Source: an uncultured Holophagaceae bacterium
GTDB lineage: Bacteria; Acidobacteriota; Holophagae; Holophagales; Holophagaceae
Direction: 5' to 3'
Length of the DNA: 34,017 nucleotides
Assembly: GCA_903880675.1 (NCBI GenBank)
Contig: CAIRQL010000029.1
Location: forward strand, 1-34,017
In this document: positions 1-6,852 of the stretch, one piece after another
Numbering within the stretch: the first letter of the stretch is position 1
Layout: each line of letters begins with the position of its first letter
Program-made: the position numbers and the translations under genes
Notes under the pieces: model-generated
Databases searched by the model: none
The model's input: the letters and a program-made list of their open reading frames with translations, nothing else
What the model was told of the DNA's origin: nothing

Positions 1-1
1 C

Positions 2-3000
2 CGCCCCATCGTGGCCATGGTGATTGCGATCATCACGCTCATCGCGGGCCTGGTGTCCATGCGCGGGTTGCCGGTGGCGCAGTTCCCGGAGATCGTCCCG
101 CCCCAGATCCAGATCACGACCTCCTACACGGGCGCCGACGCGGTGACCATCGAGCAGTCCGTGGCCGCGCCCCTGGAGCAGCAGCTCAACGGCGTGGACA
201 GCATGCTCTACATGCAGTCCACCAACGCCAACGACGGCACCATGAGCGAGACGGTCACCTTCGATGTGTCGACGGATGTCAGCCTTGACCAGGTGAATGC
301 CCAGAACCGCGTGGCGCAGGCCCAGCCCTTCCTCCCGGCGGATGTGAACCAGAACGGCATGGTCATCCGGAAGTCCACGGGCATGGCCCTCATGCTCGTC
401 GCCGTGTACTCGCCCAAGTCCACCTACGACTCCCTGTTCCTGGCCAACTACGCCACCATCAACATCATCGACCCGCTCTACCGCATCCCCGGCGTGGGCC
501 AGGTCATCATCTTCGGCGCCGGCGACTATGCCATGCGCATCTGGGTGAAGCCGGACCTCCTGGCCAAGCTGGGCATCACCGTGCCCGACATCAACAAGGC
601 TGTCCAGCAGCAGAGCACCGTGAACCCCTCGGGGCAGATCGGGGCCGAGCCCATGCCCAAGGGCCAGGAGATGACCTACACGGTGCGAGCCCAGGGCCGC
701 CTCCAGAGCCCGGAGGAGTTCGCCAAGATTGTGGTCCGCGCCAATCCGGATGGCTCCGTGGTCCGTCTGGGGGATGTGGCCCGGATCGAGCTGGGCGCCA
801 TGAGCTACAAGCAGATCAGCCGCTTCAATCGCCAGCCCGCCTGCATCATCGCCATCTTCCAGGCCCCAGGCTCCAACTCCCTGGCGGTGGGAGATGCGGT
901 GAAGAAGGAGATCGAGAACCTGAAGAAGCGGTACCCCGCCGACCTGCAAACCACCGTAGCTGTGGACACCACCCTGCCGGTCATGGAGGGCATCAAGGAG
1001 ATCCTCTGGACTCTGGCGGAGGCCATGCTGCTGGTGGTCTTCGTGGTCTACATCTTCCTGCAGAACTGGCGCGCCACGCTCATTCCCATGATTGCCGTGC
1101 CCGTTTCCCTCATCGGCACCTTTGCGGTCTTCCCCCTGCTGGGCTTCTCCATCAACACTCTGTCCCTCTTCGGGCTGGTGCTGGCCATCGGCCTGGTGGT
1201 GGATGACGCCATCGTGGTGGTGGAGGCTGTGGAGCACCACATCGAGCAGGGCATGATGCCCCGGGAGGCCACCCTCCAGGCGATGAAGGAGGTCTCGGGG
1301 CCGGTGGTGGGCATCGCCCTGGTGCTGTCGTCGGTGTTCCTGCCCGTGGCCTTCCTGGGGGGCATCCAGGGTCGGCTCAATAAACAGTTTGCCGTCACCA
1401 TCGCCATCTCCGTGCTCATCTCCGCCTTCAATGCGCTGACGCTCTCGCCGGCTCTGGCGGCGCTCATCCTCAAGCCCCGGGAGCAGATGTACGGCCGCAT
1501 GGCCCGGGTCTTCGAGGGCTTCAATACGGTTCTGCACAAGGCCACCAATGGCTACGTCTCGCTCTCCCACCGCCTCATCCGCAAGGCGATGATCCCCCTG
1601 GTGATCCTGGCGGCCTTTGCGCTGCTGGATGGCGTGCTGGGCAAGACCCTGCCCAGTAGCTTCGTGCCCTCGGAGGACAACGGCTACTTCTTCCTCAACA
1701 TGCAGCTGCCCCCTGCGGCCAGCCTCCAGCGCACAGACGAGGTGGGCAGGAAGGTCGAGGCCATCCTCTCGGAGACCGAGGGGGTGCGCTACATCACCAA
1801 CATCGAGGGCTTCAGCCTCCTCAACCGCGTGTCGGCCCCCTACTTCGGCTTCAGCTACGTGGCCCTCACGCCCTGGGATGACCGCAAGCACTCCCACATG
1901 GAGGCCGGGGAGATCCTCAAACGCCTCAACGCCCGCTTTGCTAAAGAGATCCCGGAGGCCAATGTCTTCGGCTTCCTGCCCAGCGCCATCCCGGGCCTGG
2001 GCACCTCCAACGGCTTCTCCCTCTGGCTACAGGACCGCAGCGGCGGCAACCCCGAGTATCTGGACCGCAATCTGAAGGCCTTCCTGGCGGCGGCGCGCAA
2101 GCGCCCGGAGCTGGCCGGCGTGACCTCCCTCTTCAACACAAGCACGCCCCAGATCTTGGCGGACGTGGACCGGGACAAGGCCCTGAAGCAGGGGGTGGCG
2201 GTGGGCGATGTGTACCAGACCCTGCAGGCCTACCTCGGGGGCCTCTACCTGAACCAGTTCAACCGCTTTGGTCGCCAGTGGCGGGTCTACCTCCAGGCCG
2301 AGGGCGAAGAACGCCGCAGCGTGGATGACATCGGCCGCTTCCATGTGCGCAATGCCGATGGGGCCATGGTGCCGCTGTCGGCCCTGGTGACGCCAAAGCG
2401 CATCCAGGGGCCGGAGTACACCAACCGCTTCAACCTCATGCGGGCCGCCCAGGTGCTAGGTTCTGCTGCACCGGGCTACAGCTCTGGCCAGGCCATGACC
2501 GCCCTGGAGCAGGTGGCCAAGGAGGTCCTGCCCCAGGACATGAGCTATGACTGGGCCGACCTCAGCTACCAGGAGAAGAAGGCCGAAGGCACCACCGCCC
2601 TGCTGTTCGCCCTGTCCATCGTGTTCGTCTTCCTCATCCTGGCGGCCCTCTACGAGAGCTGGTCGCTGCCCTTCTCGGTGCTCCTGTCAGTGCCCATCGC
2701 CATCTTCGGGGCCTTCCTGGGGCTGTGGCTGCGCAAGTTCGACTTCGGTGTCTTCGCCCAGATCGGCCTCGTGATGCTGGTGGGGCTCTCCGCCAAGAAC
2801 GCCATCCTCATCGTGGAGTTCGCCAAGGACGAGCTGAACAAGGGCCGGGGCCTGGTGGATGCTGCCTTGGAAGGCGCCAGGCTGCGCCTCCGGCCCATCC
2901 TCATGACCAGCTTCGCCTTCATCCTGGGCTGCGTGCCCCTCTGGACCGCCTCGGGTTCCGGTGCCGTGGCTCGGCGCATCCTGGGCACCGTGGTCATCGT

Positions 3001-3127
3001 GGGCATGCTGGCGGCCACTCTCATCGCCATCTTCGTCATCCCCGTCCTGTTCGTGGTGGTGGAGCGCCTGGCCGGCCACAAGGACGCCCCGCCCGCCGAG
3101 TCCGTGGAGAACGAGGGGGGGGCCTGA
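2..3127 (+). CDS. RND multidrug efflux permease, HAE1/AcrB type (5' end outside window)
   Basis: Inner-membrane pump of the AcrB/MexB class, which uses proton influx to export hydrophobic compounds through a periplasmic adaptor and an outer-membrane channel. The frame is open to the first base and reads RPIVAMVIAIITLIAG, the usual first membrane helix, so only about ten N-terminal residues are missing. The GTG at base 11 is internal. The proton-relay Asp pair of TM4 (GLVVDDAIVVVE) is coded at 1202-1207 and the TM10 Lys (VGLSAKNAILIVEF) at 2795-2797. The two porter regions and the second membrane bundle are complete, and the length of about 1040 residues is normal. The adaptor gene is presumably upstream, outside the window. 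No frameshift is seen. The transported substrate cannot be told from sequence. Confidence 0.96.
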   Translation, partial: RPIVAMVIAIITLIAGLVSMRGLPVAQFPEIVPPQIQITTSYTGADAVTIEQSVAAPLEQQLNGVDSMLYMQSTNANDGTMSETVTFDVSTDVSLDQVNAQNRVAQAQPFLPADVNQNGMVIRKSTGMALMLVAVYSPKSTYDSLFLANYATINIIDPLYRIPGVGQVIIFGAGDYAMRIWVKPDLLAKLGITVPDINKAVQQQSTVNPSGQIGAEPMPKGQEMTYTVRAQGRLQSPEEFAKIVVRANPDGSVVRLGDVARIELGAMSYKQISRFNRQPACIIAIFQAPGSNSLAVGDAVKKEIENLKKRYPADLQTTVAVDTTLPVMEGIKEILWTLAEAMLLVVFVVYIFLQNWRATLIPMIAVPVSLIGTFAVFPLLGFSINTLSLFGLVLAIGLVVDDAIVVVEAVEHHIEQGMMPREATLQAMKEVSGPVVGIALVLSSVFLPVAFLGGIQGRLNKQFAVTIAISVLISAFNALTLSPALAALILKPREQMYGRMARVFEGFNTVLHKATNGYVSLSHRLIRKAMIPLVILAAFALLDGVLGKTLPSSFVPSEDNGYFFLNMQLPPAASLQRTDEVGRKVEAILSETEGVRYITNIEGFSLLNRVSAPYFGFSYVALTPWDDRKHSHMEAGEILKRLNARFAKEIPEANVFGFLPSAIPGLGTSNGFSLWLQDRSGGNPEYLDRNLKAFLAAARKRPELAGVTSLFNTSTPQILADVDRDKALKQGVAVGDVYQTLQAYLGGLYLNQFNRFGRQWRVYLQAEGEERRSVDDIGRFHVRNADGAMVPLSALVTPKRIQGPEYTNRFNLMRAAQVLGSAAPGYSSGQAMTALEQVAKEVLPQDMSYDWADLSYQEKKAEGTTALLFALSIVFVFLILAALYESWSLPFSVLLSVPIAIFGAFLGLWLRKFDFGVFAQIGLVMLVGLSAKNAILIVEFAKDELNKGRGLVDAALEGARLRLRPILMTSFAFILGCVPLWTASGSGAVARRILGTVVIVGMLAATLIAIFVIPVLFVVVERLAGHKDAPPAESVENEGGA

Positions 3128-3202
3128 GGGCCCAACACCTCCGGGAATCTCTTCCCTCCAACAGATTGCCGGCCGGCGTCATCCAATTGGACAGGGGGTT
3201 TT

Positions 3203-3658
3203 GTGCTGAAACGGATGGTGGAAGGCAGTCGCTACCTGGTGGTCATCGGAGTGATCTCATCCCTGATCGCCTCTCTGGCGGTCTTCGTGTGGGGCCTGGT
3301 GAAGACTGGCGTCGTGGTGCTGGGCCTGCTCCGCACCGGGGGGGCGGACCCGCTGACGGTGGTGCGGCTCATCGAGCTCATGGACAAGTTCCTCATTGCC
3401 GTGGGCCTCTACATCTTCGCGGTGGGCCTCTATGAGCTGTTCATCGGGGACCTGGACCTGCCGGACTGGCTGGTGATCCATGACCTGCATGACATCAAGA
3501 GCCGGCTGAGTCAGATCCTGATCCTCTTCATGGCCGTGACCTTCCTGGAGCACCTGGTGGAGTGGAAGGAGCCCCTGGCCACCCTCTACTTCGCCGTGGC
3601 CATCACCCTGGTGATGGGGGCCCTGATCGCCTTCAACCGGGTGGTGGGGAAGGAGTAG
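3203..3658 (+). CDS. YqhA family (UPF0114) inner-membrane protein
   Basis: A 151-residue integral membrane protein of the YqhA/UPF0114 family, whose function is not established. It has a short basic N-terminus (MLKRMVEGSRYL), a first helix at about residues 9-33, a second at 55-75, and a C-terminal pair at about 105-148 flanking HLVEWKEPL. The segment DLPDWLVIHDLHDIKSRL is typical of the family. The start is GTG at 3203, preceded by ACAGGGGG five bases upstream. It lies 75 bp after the RND gene with no clear terminator between, so read-through is possible, but no functional link is known. Followed by the gene-free repeat block. Confidence 0.88.
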   Translation: MLKRMVEGSRYLVVIGVISSLIASLAVFVWGLVKTGVVVLGLLRTGGADPLTVVRLIELMDKFLIAVGLYIFAVGLYELFIGDLDLPDWLVIHDLHDIKSRLSQILILFMAVTFLEHLVEWKEPLATLYFAVAITLVMGALIAFNRVVGKE

Positions 3659-3704
3659 GGGCGCTACCTGGCCGTGGCGCAAGGTCGGCTACGCGCCGGT
3701 TTCT

Positions 3705-3747
3705 GCCCTCTCACGGCGGGAACAGGGGTTCGATCTGCCTTGGGACT
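3705..3747 (+). pseudogene. Displaced tRNA-Glu 3'-half fragment
   Basis: These 43 bases match the 3' part of the intact tRNA-Glu of this window at 40 positions, from the anticodon loop (CCCTCTCAC) through the variable region and T-arm to the acceptor strand (CCTTGGGACT). The three mismatches are adjacent (3735-3737) in the 3' side of the T-arm and would break its stem. It lies on the strand opposite to the intact gene, about 440-550 bp away, with no 5' half, so it cannot make a functional tRNA. Confidence 0.85.
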
Positions 3748-3754
3748 CGGCAGG

Positions 3755-3822
3755 TTGGACGGCGGGGAATCCCTCCGCATCACCCCTGCGGCTGCGCCTC
3801 CGGGGTGACGCTCCGGCCGCAC
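3755..3822. repeat. 68-bp direct repeat, copy 1
   Basis: Runs from TTGGACGGCGGGGAATCC to CGCTCCGGCCGCAC and matches bases 3963-4030 without a difference that I can see. It includes GC-rich self-complementary stretches (CCTGCGGCTGCGCCTCCGG). It follows the displaced tRNA-Glu fragment by seven bases. Confidence 0.9.
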
Positions 3823-3928
3823 CATCCGACCGAAGCGGAGCGAAGGGAGGATAGGACGGAATCCGCGAAGCGGATTGCCGCCCCGAAGGGGCGAGGACCG
3901 GAGGTCCGAGTCACGATGAAGCAATTCA

Positions 3929-3950
3929 GTGACTTCGATCCCCCTTGGGG
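3929..3950 (+). repeat. tRNA-Glu 3'-end motif, short copy 1
   Basis: These 22 bases recur exactly at 4120-4141. The inner part TTCGATCCCCCTTGGG (3934-3949) equals the T-loop to acceptor segment of tRNA-Glu at 15 of 16 positions. It stands 12 bases before repeat copy 2, as the longer tRNA piece stands before copy 1. Confidence 0.75.
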
Positions 3951-3962
3951 GGGCATAGCAGA

Positions 3963-4030
3963 TTGGACGGCGGGGAATCCCTCCGCATCACCCCTGCGGC
4001 TGCGCCTCCGGGGTGACGCTCCGGCCGCAC
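3963..4030. repeat. 68-bp direct repeat, copy 2
   Basis: Second copy of the 3755-3822 unit, offset by exactly 208 bp. Both copies are preceded by GCAG[GA] and, further upstream, by tRNA-Glu-like 3'-end sequence, so the repeated module is larger than 68 bp and has diverged between the copies. Confidence 0.9.
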
Positions 4031-4119
4031 GGCTGGCTGCGCACGGGCCTCCGCCTGCGGCGGACCGGTCGGAACAGCCCCCCGGGCTGTCCCAACCTGG
4101 CCCTACCTGCGCGCCATCC

Positions 4120-4141
4120 GTGACTTCGATCCCCCTTGGGG
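4120..4141 (+). repeat. tRNA-Glu 3'-end motif, short copy 2
   Basis: Identical to 3929-3950. Here the likeness to tRNA-Glu runs on through the CCA end (GCTACCAAACG). This copy therefore faces the intact gene's own 3' end across the terminator hairpin and forms a long dyad with it (4125-4205). Confidence 0.8.
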
Positions 4142-4205
4142 CTACCAAACGCAGAAACCCGCGCAATGCGCGGGTTTCCGTTTGGTAGTCCCAAGGGGAA
4201 TCGAA
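4125..4205. repeat. 81-bp interrupted dyad spanning terminator and tRNA-Glu 3' end
   Basis: Left arm 4125-4151 is the reverse complement of 4179-4205 at about 25 of 27 positions. The right arm is the T-loop/acceptor/CCA end of the intact tRNA-Glu. Between the arms lies the perfect 11-bp terminator stem. The whole could form a near-continuous cruciform and would compete with correct folding of the 3' side of the tRNA precursor. Confidence 0.8.
4154..4178 (-). terminator. Terminator hairpin of the tRNA-Gln/tRNA-Glu operon
   Basis: GAAACCCGCGC (4154-4164) and GCGCGGGTTTC (4168-4178) form a perfect 11-bp stem with an AAT loop just downstream of the tRNA-Glu CCA end in minus-strand reading. The following minus-strand bases have only short T runs, so termination may depend on the extended dyad. 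Confidence 0.65.
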
Positions 4206-4257
4206 CCCCTGTTCCCGCCGTGAGAGGGCGGTGTACTAACCGCTATACGATGGGACC
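4183..4257 (-). tRNA. tRNA-Glu (anticodon CTC)
   Basis: Minus-strand reading begins GGTCCCATCGTATAGCGG, has the anticodon stem-loop CCGCC-CTCTCAC-GGCGG with anticodon CTC, the T-arm AGGGG-TTCGATT-CCCCT, and acceptor pairing GGTCCCA/TGGGACT with one G-U pair. CCA is encoded at 4183-4185. It is 75 nt long with CCA. It lies 17 nt downstream of tRNA-Gln in the same transcript. Its 3' end is the source or relative of the displaced fragments further left. Confidence 0.96.
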
Positions 4258-4274
4258 ATCGAACAGGTTGTGAA

Positions 4275-4349
4275 TGGTTGGGGAGGAAGGATTTGAACCC
4301 TCACCTGACGGTACCAGAAACCGTTGTCCTACCATTAGACCACTCCCCA
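4275..4349 (-). tRNA. tRNA-Gln (anticodon CTG)
   Basis: Minus-strand reading begins TGGGGAGTGGTCTAATGG. The anticodon stem ACGGT/ACCGT carries the loop TTCTGGT with anticodon CTG. The T-loop contains TTCAAAT and the acceptor TGGGGAG pairs with CTCCCCA. The weak U1-A72 pair is typical of tRNA-Gln. CCA is encoded at 4275-4277. First gene of the two-tRNA transcript. Confidence 0.96.
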
Positions 4350-4364
4350 ATGAGTGGAAGATCC

Positions 4365-4392
4365 ACTGTATCAGGTGCGGGACAAAAGACAA
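4365..4392 (-). promoter_or_regulatory. Candidate sigma-70 promoter of the tRNA operon
   Basis: In minus-strand reading, TTGTCT (4392-4387) and TACAGT (4370-4365) are separated by 16 bases, and transcription would start about 8-10 bases before tRNA-Gln. Both boxes match consensus at four of six positions. Confidence 0.5.
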
Positions 4393-4415
4393 GGGGCGCT
4401 TCTGCCGATGAGGGG

Positions 4416-4435
4416 TCTGCCTGCGTGGCAGAGGT
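4416..4435 (+). promoter_or_regulatory. Hairpin overlapping the ribosome site of the signalling operon
   Basis: TCTGCC (4416-4421) and GGCAGA (4427-4432) form a six-base-pair stem with a five-base loop. The Shine-Dalgarno AGAGGT (4430-4435), seven bases from the ATG at 4442, overlaps the 3' arm. Folding could lower translation of the first gene. The stem is short, so this is tentative. Confidence 0.35.
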
Positions 4436-4441
4436 GTATCC

Positions 4442-4990
4442 ATGGCGGAATCAATCAAGCTGGCGTACTTCATGGCGGTCAAGGAAGGCACGAGCTACCT
4501 CGGTGGCCTCCTGGTCACGGACACGTCCGGGATCCCGCTGGACTTCCGCTACACGGAGCCCATCACCCCCACGCACCTGCAGGGCATCCTCTACGGCAAG
4601 TCCCTGGAGCCGCACCTCAAGGAGGAGGTGATCCAGAAGACCCTGCTGAAGGAGCTGAAGTCCCCACCCGATCTCTTCATCCTCAGCGCCACGGAGCTGG
4701 CCGGGGGCTGGTCCGGCGATACGAAGTGCCCGGTGCTGGCGGTCCAGAAGACCCAGGACACGCCCCTGACCAAGGCCGGTGCGGTCTTCCGGGTGGGCGC
4801 CCGGGAAGTGCTCCTCCAGGTGGCTGACGGGGCGGCGCCCCTGCGGGTGCTGTTTGCCACCTCTGTGGACGCACCGACCCAGGAACAGACCGTGGTGAAG
4901 CTGCTGGAGGCGGGCTACCACATGGACCTGGCCGAGCCCCTGGAGCGGGTGGCGGCGGCGCTCCAGAGCCTGGTCATGAAGGGGTCCTGA
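4442..4990 (+). CDS. Unrecognised cytoplasmic protein, first gene of signalling unit
   Basis: A 182-residue soluble protein that I cannot place in a characterised family. It has no signal peptide, membrane segment or obvious catalytic motif. The N-terminal half reads like a compact alpha/beta sensor or scaffold fold: AYFMAVKEGTSYLGGLLVTD, then GIPLDFRYTEPITPTHLQ, then a helical stretch around LYGKSLEPHLKEEVIQKTLL. The C-terminal third (AGYHMDLAEPLERVAAALQSLV) looks helical. ATG at 4442 follows AGAGGT and starts right after a small hairpin. Its TGA shares one base with the next ATG (TGATG), implying translational coupling. Context suggests an accessory role in the kinase/diguanylate cyclase unit, which is inference from position only. 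Confidence 0.85.
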   Translation: MAESIKLAYFMAVKEGTSYLGGLLVTDTSGIPLDFRYTEPITPTHLQGILYGKSLEPHLKEEVIQKTLLKELKSPPDLFILSATELAGGWSGDTKCPVLAVQKTQDTPLTKAGAVFRVGAREVLLQVADGAAPLRVLFATSVDAPTQEQTVVKLLEAGYHMDLAEPLERVAAALQSLVMKGS

Positions 4991-5850
4991 TGTTTGGCAA
5001 GGTCCGGGAAGTCATGGCTGATGCCGCCGAGACCCTGCGCCGGGCCTACTCGGGTCTGGCGGTGGTGGATGTCGCCCCGGAGCGCTTTCGGGCCCGCGGC
5101 CACGGCTCGCCTCTGCTAGATATTCAGCCCCGGGCGGGTCTGGAGTCCCTGGGGGCCTCGGCCCTGGCCTCGCGCTTGTTGGGGGACCAGCCGGTGCCTA
5201 TCCGGCAGATGGAGGTGCCGCGGGCTGTCCTCCACGCCGAGTCCGGCTGGGCCCGCTGGGACGCCGGGGCTGAGGTGGTGCGCATGGCGCCCCTGGCGGC
5301 TCGTCTGTCCCAGCCGCTGGCCCTGCCGACCCTGCCAGAGCGGGTGCCCGTGCACGGCGGGGTGGAGGCCTTGGGCCGACCTGTGGCCCGTCGGCTCACC
5401 CACGCTTTGCCAGGAACCTCGATCCGGCGGCTCGCCGAGCCCCTGACCCGACCCGCCACCCGGACCCTGGATCCCGGCCTCCGGGCCCCCGCCACCCGCA
5501 CCGCAGATTCGAGGCTCCAGGCACCCGCGGTCCGCCGGAGCCTCGAAGCGGCGCTCGCCTTTCCCGTGCCCATCCAGGCCGAGGACATCCAGCACCTGGC
5601 CAAGGGCCTGTGGATGCGGTACAGCCTGCAGCTGGTGCGTGGCACCGGGGAGAATGTCCGCAACCTGGAGGTCCTGGGCCTGTTCCGCATCCCCCGGAAG
5701 GGCGTGGCTGAGCTGCACCACGACCCCCGTCAGGGTCGGATCCTTGTTCGCTTCGAACCCACCGCGGTGGGGGCGCCGCGCATCCCCTTCATCCTGGCCC
5801 GCCGCAAGGATGACGGCGCCTTGGTGAGCTGTTTCGTGGAGGGCGCATGA
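4990..5850 (+). CDS. Unrecognised Arg/Pro/Thr-rich protein with degenerate internal repeats
   Basis: A 286-residue protein with no recognised family. Residues 1-30 look helical (REVMADAAETLRRAYSGL). The middle is low-complexity and rich in Arg, Pro, Leu and Ala. Three imperfect repeats of about 12 residues occur there: PATRTLDPGLRA, PATRTADSRLQA and PAVRRSLEAALA. The last 90 residues (from about VPIQAEDIQHLAKGLWMRYS) look like a small globular beta-rich domain ending LVSCFVEGA. There is no signal peptide or membrane helix. The start overlaps the previous stop by one base and the end overlaps the next ATG (ATGA). A disordered basic middle with several Thr/Ser suggests a substrate or scaffold for the kinase at the end of the unit, but no experiment is implied by the sequence. 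Confidence 0.85.
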   Translation: MFGKVREVMADAAETLRRAYSGLAVVDVAPERFRARGHGSPLLDIQPRAGLESLGASALASRLLGDQPVPIRQMEVPRAVLHAESGWARWDAGAEVVRMAPLAARLSQPLALPTLPERVPVHGGVEALGRPVARRLTHALPGTSIRRLAEPLTRPATRTLDPGLRAPATRTADSRLQAPAVRRSLEAALAFPVPIQAEDIQHLAKGLWMRYSLQLVRGTGENVRNLEVLGLFRIPRKGVAELHHDPRQGRILVRFEPTAVGAPRIPFILARRKDDGALVSCFVEGA

Positions 5851-6785
5851 TTCGCGGGCCTGTCAGCACCTTGTCCCTGGAGGGCGCCGAGACCCTTTCG
5901 GGGTTGCCGGAGATCCCCACGGCGGTGCGCCACCGGGAGCCCTGGGAAGGCCTGCCCGCAGTCTTGGAGTGGGCCCTGGTGGCCTACGCGGGGTCCACCC
6001 TGGGGCGTGTGTTCCCGCTGCCCCTCGGCGAGACCCTGCTGGGCCGGTCGCCAGACTGTGGTCTGGCCTTGCCGGACGGGGAAGTGAGCCGCCGCCACGC
6101 CTGCCTCCATGTGACACCCGGGGGGGTCCGCCTGGAGGACCTGGGCTCCACCAACGGGACTCGCCTGAACGGCATCCCCCTCCATGGCTCAGCCACCCTT
6201 CTAGCCGGGGACCGCGTGACGGTGGGCGGCCATGTCCTGAAGCTCGTTGCCATGGATCCCCTGGAGCGAGCCTTCCACGAGACCCTCCTGGACCTCAGCA
6301 CCCGGGATCCCCTCACCGGGCTGGCCAACCGCAGCTGTGTGCTGGCGGAGTTGCAGAACCGCTTCGGCCTCAGCCTTCGCTACGGGCGGCCCCTGTCCGT
6401 GGTCATCTGCGACCTGGACCACTTCAAGCGCGTCAACGACGCCCACGGCCATGCGGCTGGGGACCAGGTGCTCCGCGCTTTTGGGGCGTGGGCCACGGCC
6501 TCTCTGCGGGAAGCGGACCTGGCTGGCCGCATCGGTGGGGAAGAGTTCCTGATGGTGCTGCCAGAGACCGACCTCGCTGGGGCCCAGCCCTTCGCCGAGC
6601 GCCTGCGGCAGGTGGTGGCTTCCCGCCCCGTACCGGTGTCCTCCGGGGGCCTGGGTGTCACCTGTAGCCTGGGCATTGCCCAGCGCAGGCCCGACGACCT
6701 GGATGCGGGTCAGCTGCTGGCAAGGGCCGATGCGGCACTCTACCGGGCCAAGGCCGAGGGGCGCGACCGGGTGTGCTCGGACTGA
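5847..6785 (+). CDS. FHA-GGDEF diguanylate cyclase (first paralogue)
   Basis: A 312-residue soluble enzyme predicted to make cyclic di-GMP from two GTP. An N-terminal extension of about 45 residues leads to an FHA domain (about 50-125) with the phospho-threonine-binding signatures GRS (66-68), SRRH and GSTNGT (100-105). A GGDEF domain (about 148-312) follows, starting at STRDPLTGLANR. The active-site motif is GGEEF at 230-234 and the metal-binding segment is VVICDLDHFKRVND. The product-inhibition motif RxxD (READ) sits exactly five residues before GGEEF, so feedback inhibition is expected. The ATG overlaps the preceding stop by four bases. The FHA domain implies binding to a phosphorylated partner, plausibly made by the kinase two genes downstream. 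Confidence 0.94.
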   Translation: MIRGPVSTLSLEGAETLSGLPEIPTAVRHREPWEGLPAVLEWALVAYAGSTLGRVFPLPLGETLLGRSPDCGLALPDGEVSRRHACLHVTPGGVRLEDLGSTNGTRLNGIPLHGSATLLAGDRVTVGGHVLKLVAMDPLERAFHETLLDLSTRDPLTGLANRSCVLAELQNRFGLSLRYGRPLSVVICDLDHFKRVNDAHGHAAGDQVLRAFGAWATASLREADLAGRIGGEEFLMVLPETDLAGAQPFAERLRQVVASRPVPVSSGGLGVTCSLGIAQRRPDDLDAGQLLARADAALYRAKAEGRDRVCSD

Positions 6786-6816
6786 GCCGGCGGTCCTCGG
6801 GGACCCATTGAAGTCA

Positions 6817-6845
6817 TTCCAATTCAGGGGGAAGGGGCCTAGACT
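6817..6845 (+). promoter_or_regulatory. Candidate internal promoter, possibly giving a leaderless mRNA
   Basis: TAGACT (6840-6845) lies seven bases before the ATG at 6853, and a weak TTCCAA (6817-6822) is 17 bases upstream of it. Transcription would begin at or next to the start codon, which has no well-placed Shine-Dalgarno site. The only purine-rich run (AGGGGGAAGGGG) is about 16 bases away. The arrangement resembles the glgB start. Confidence 0.4.
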
Positions 6846-6852
6846 CACCACG

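Larger units (their letters stand above)
3659..4182. other. Gene-free, hairpin-rich repeat block beside tRNA genes
   Basis: No convincing gene lies here: open frames on both strands carry low-complexity Arg/Pro/Gly peptides and no start with a ribosome site. The block holds a displaced 43-nt tRNA-Glu piece, two 68-bp direct repeats, two further copies of a tRNA-Glu 3'-end motif, and many compact hairpins. Three of these follow one another with three-base loops: ATCCGC-GAA-GCGGAT (3861-3875), GCCCC-GAA-GGGGC (3880-3892) and GGACC-GGA-GGTCC (3895-3907). Another is ACAGCCC-CCC-GGGCTGT (4074-4090). This looks like a dispersed structured repeat lodged behind a tRNA operon. Its genome copy number cannot be judged here. 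Confidence 0.7.

Noticed and set aside
11-31. True start codon of the RND pump at GTG 11 or ATG 17
   Set aside because: The frame is open to the first base and RPIVAM is the conserved interior of the first helix, so the gene begins outside the window.
3562-4188. Open frames through the repeat block (both strands)
   Set aside because: Peptides are repetitive Arg/Pro/Gly from the 68-bp units and tRNA pieces, with no start signal or recognised domain.
3659-4350. Genomic island integrated at the tRNA genes
   Set aside because: No integrase or other mobility gene and no foreign base composition nearby; only fragments and repeats are present.
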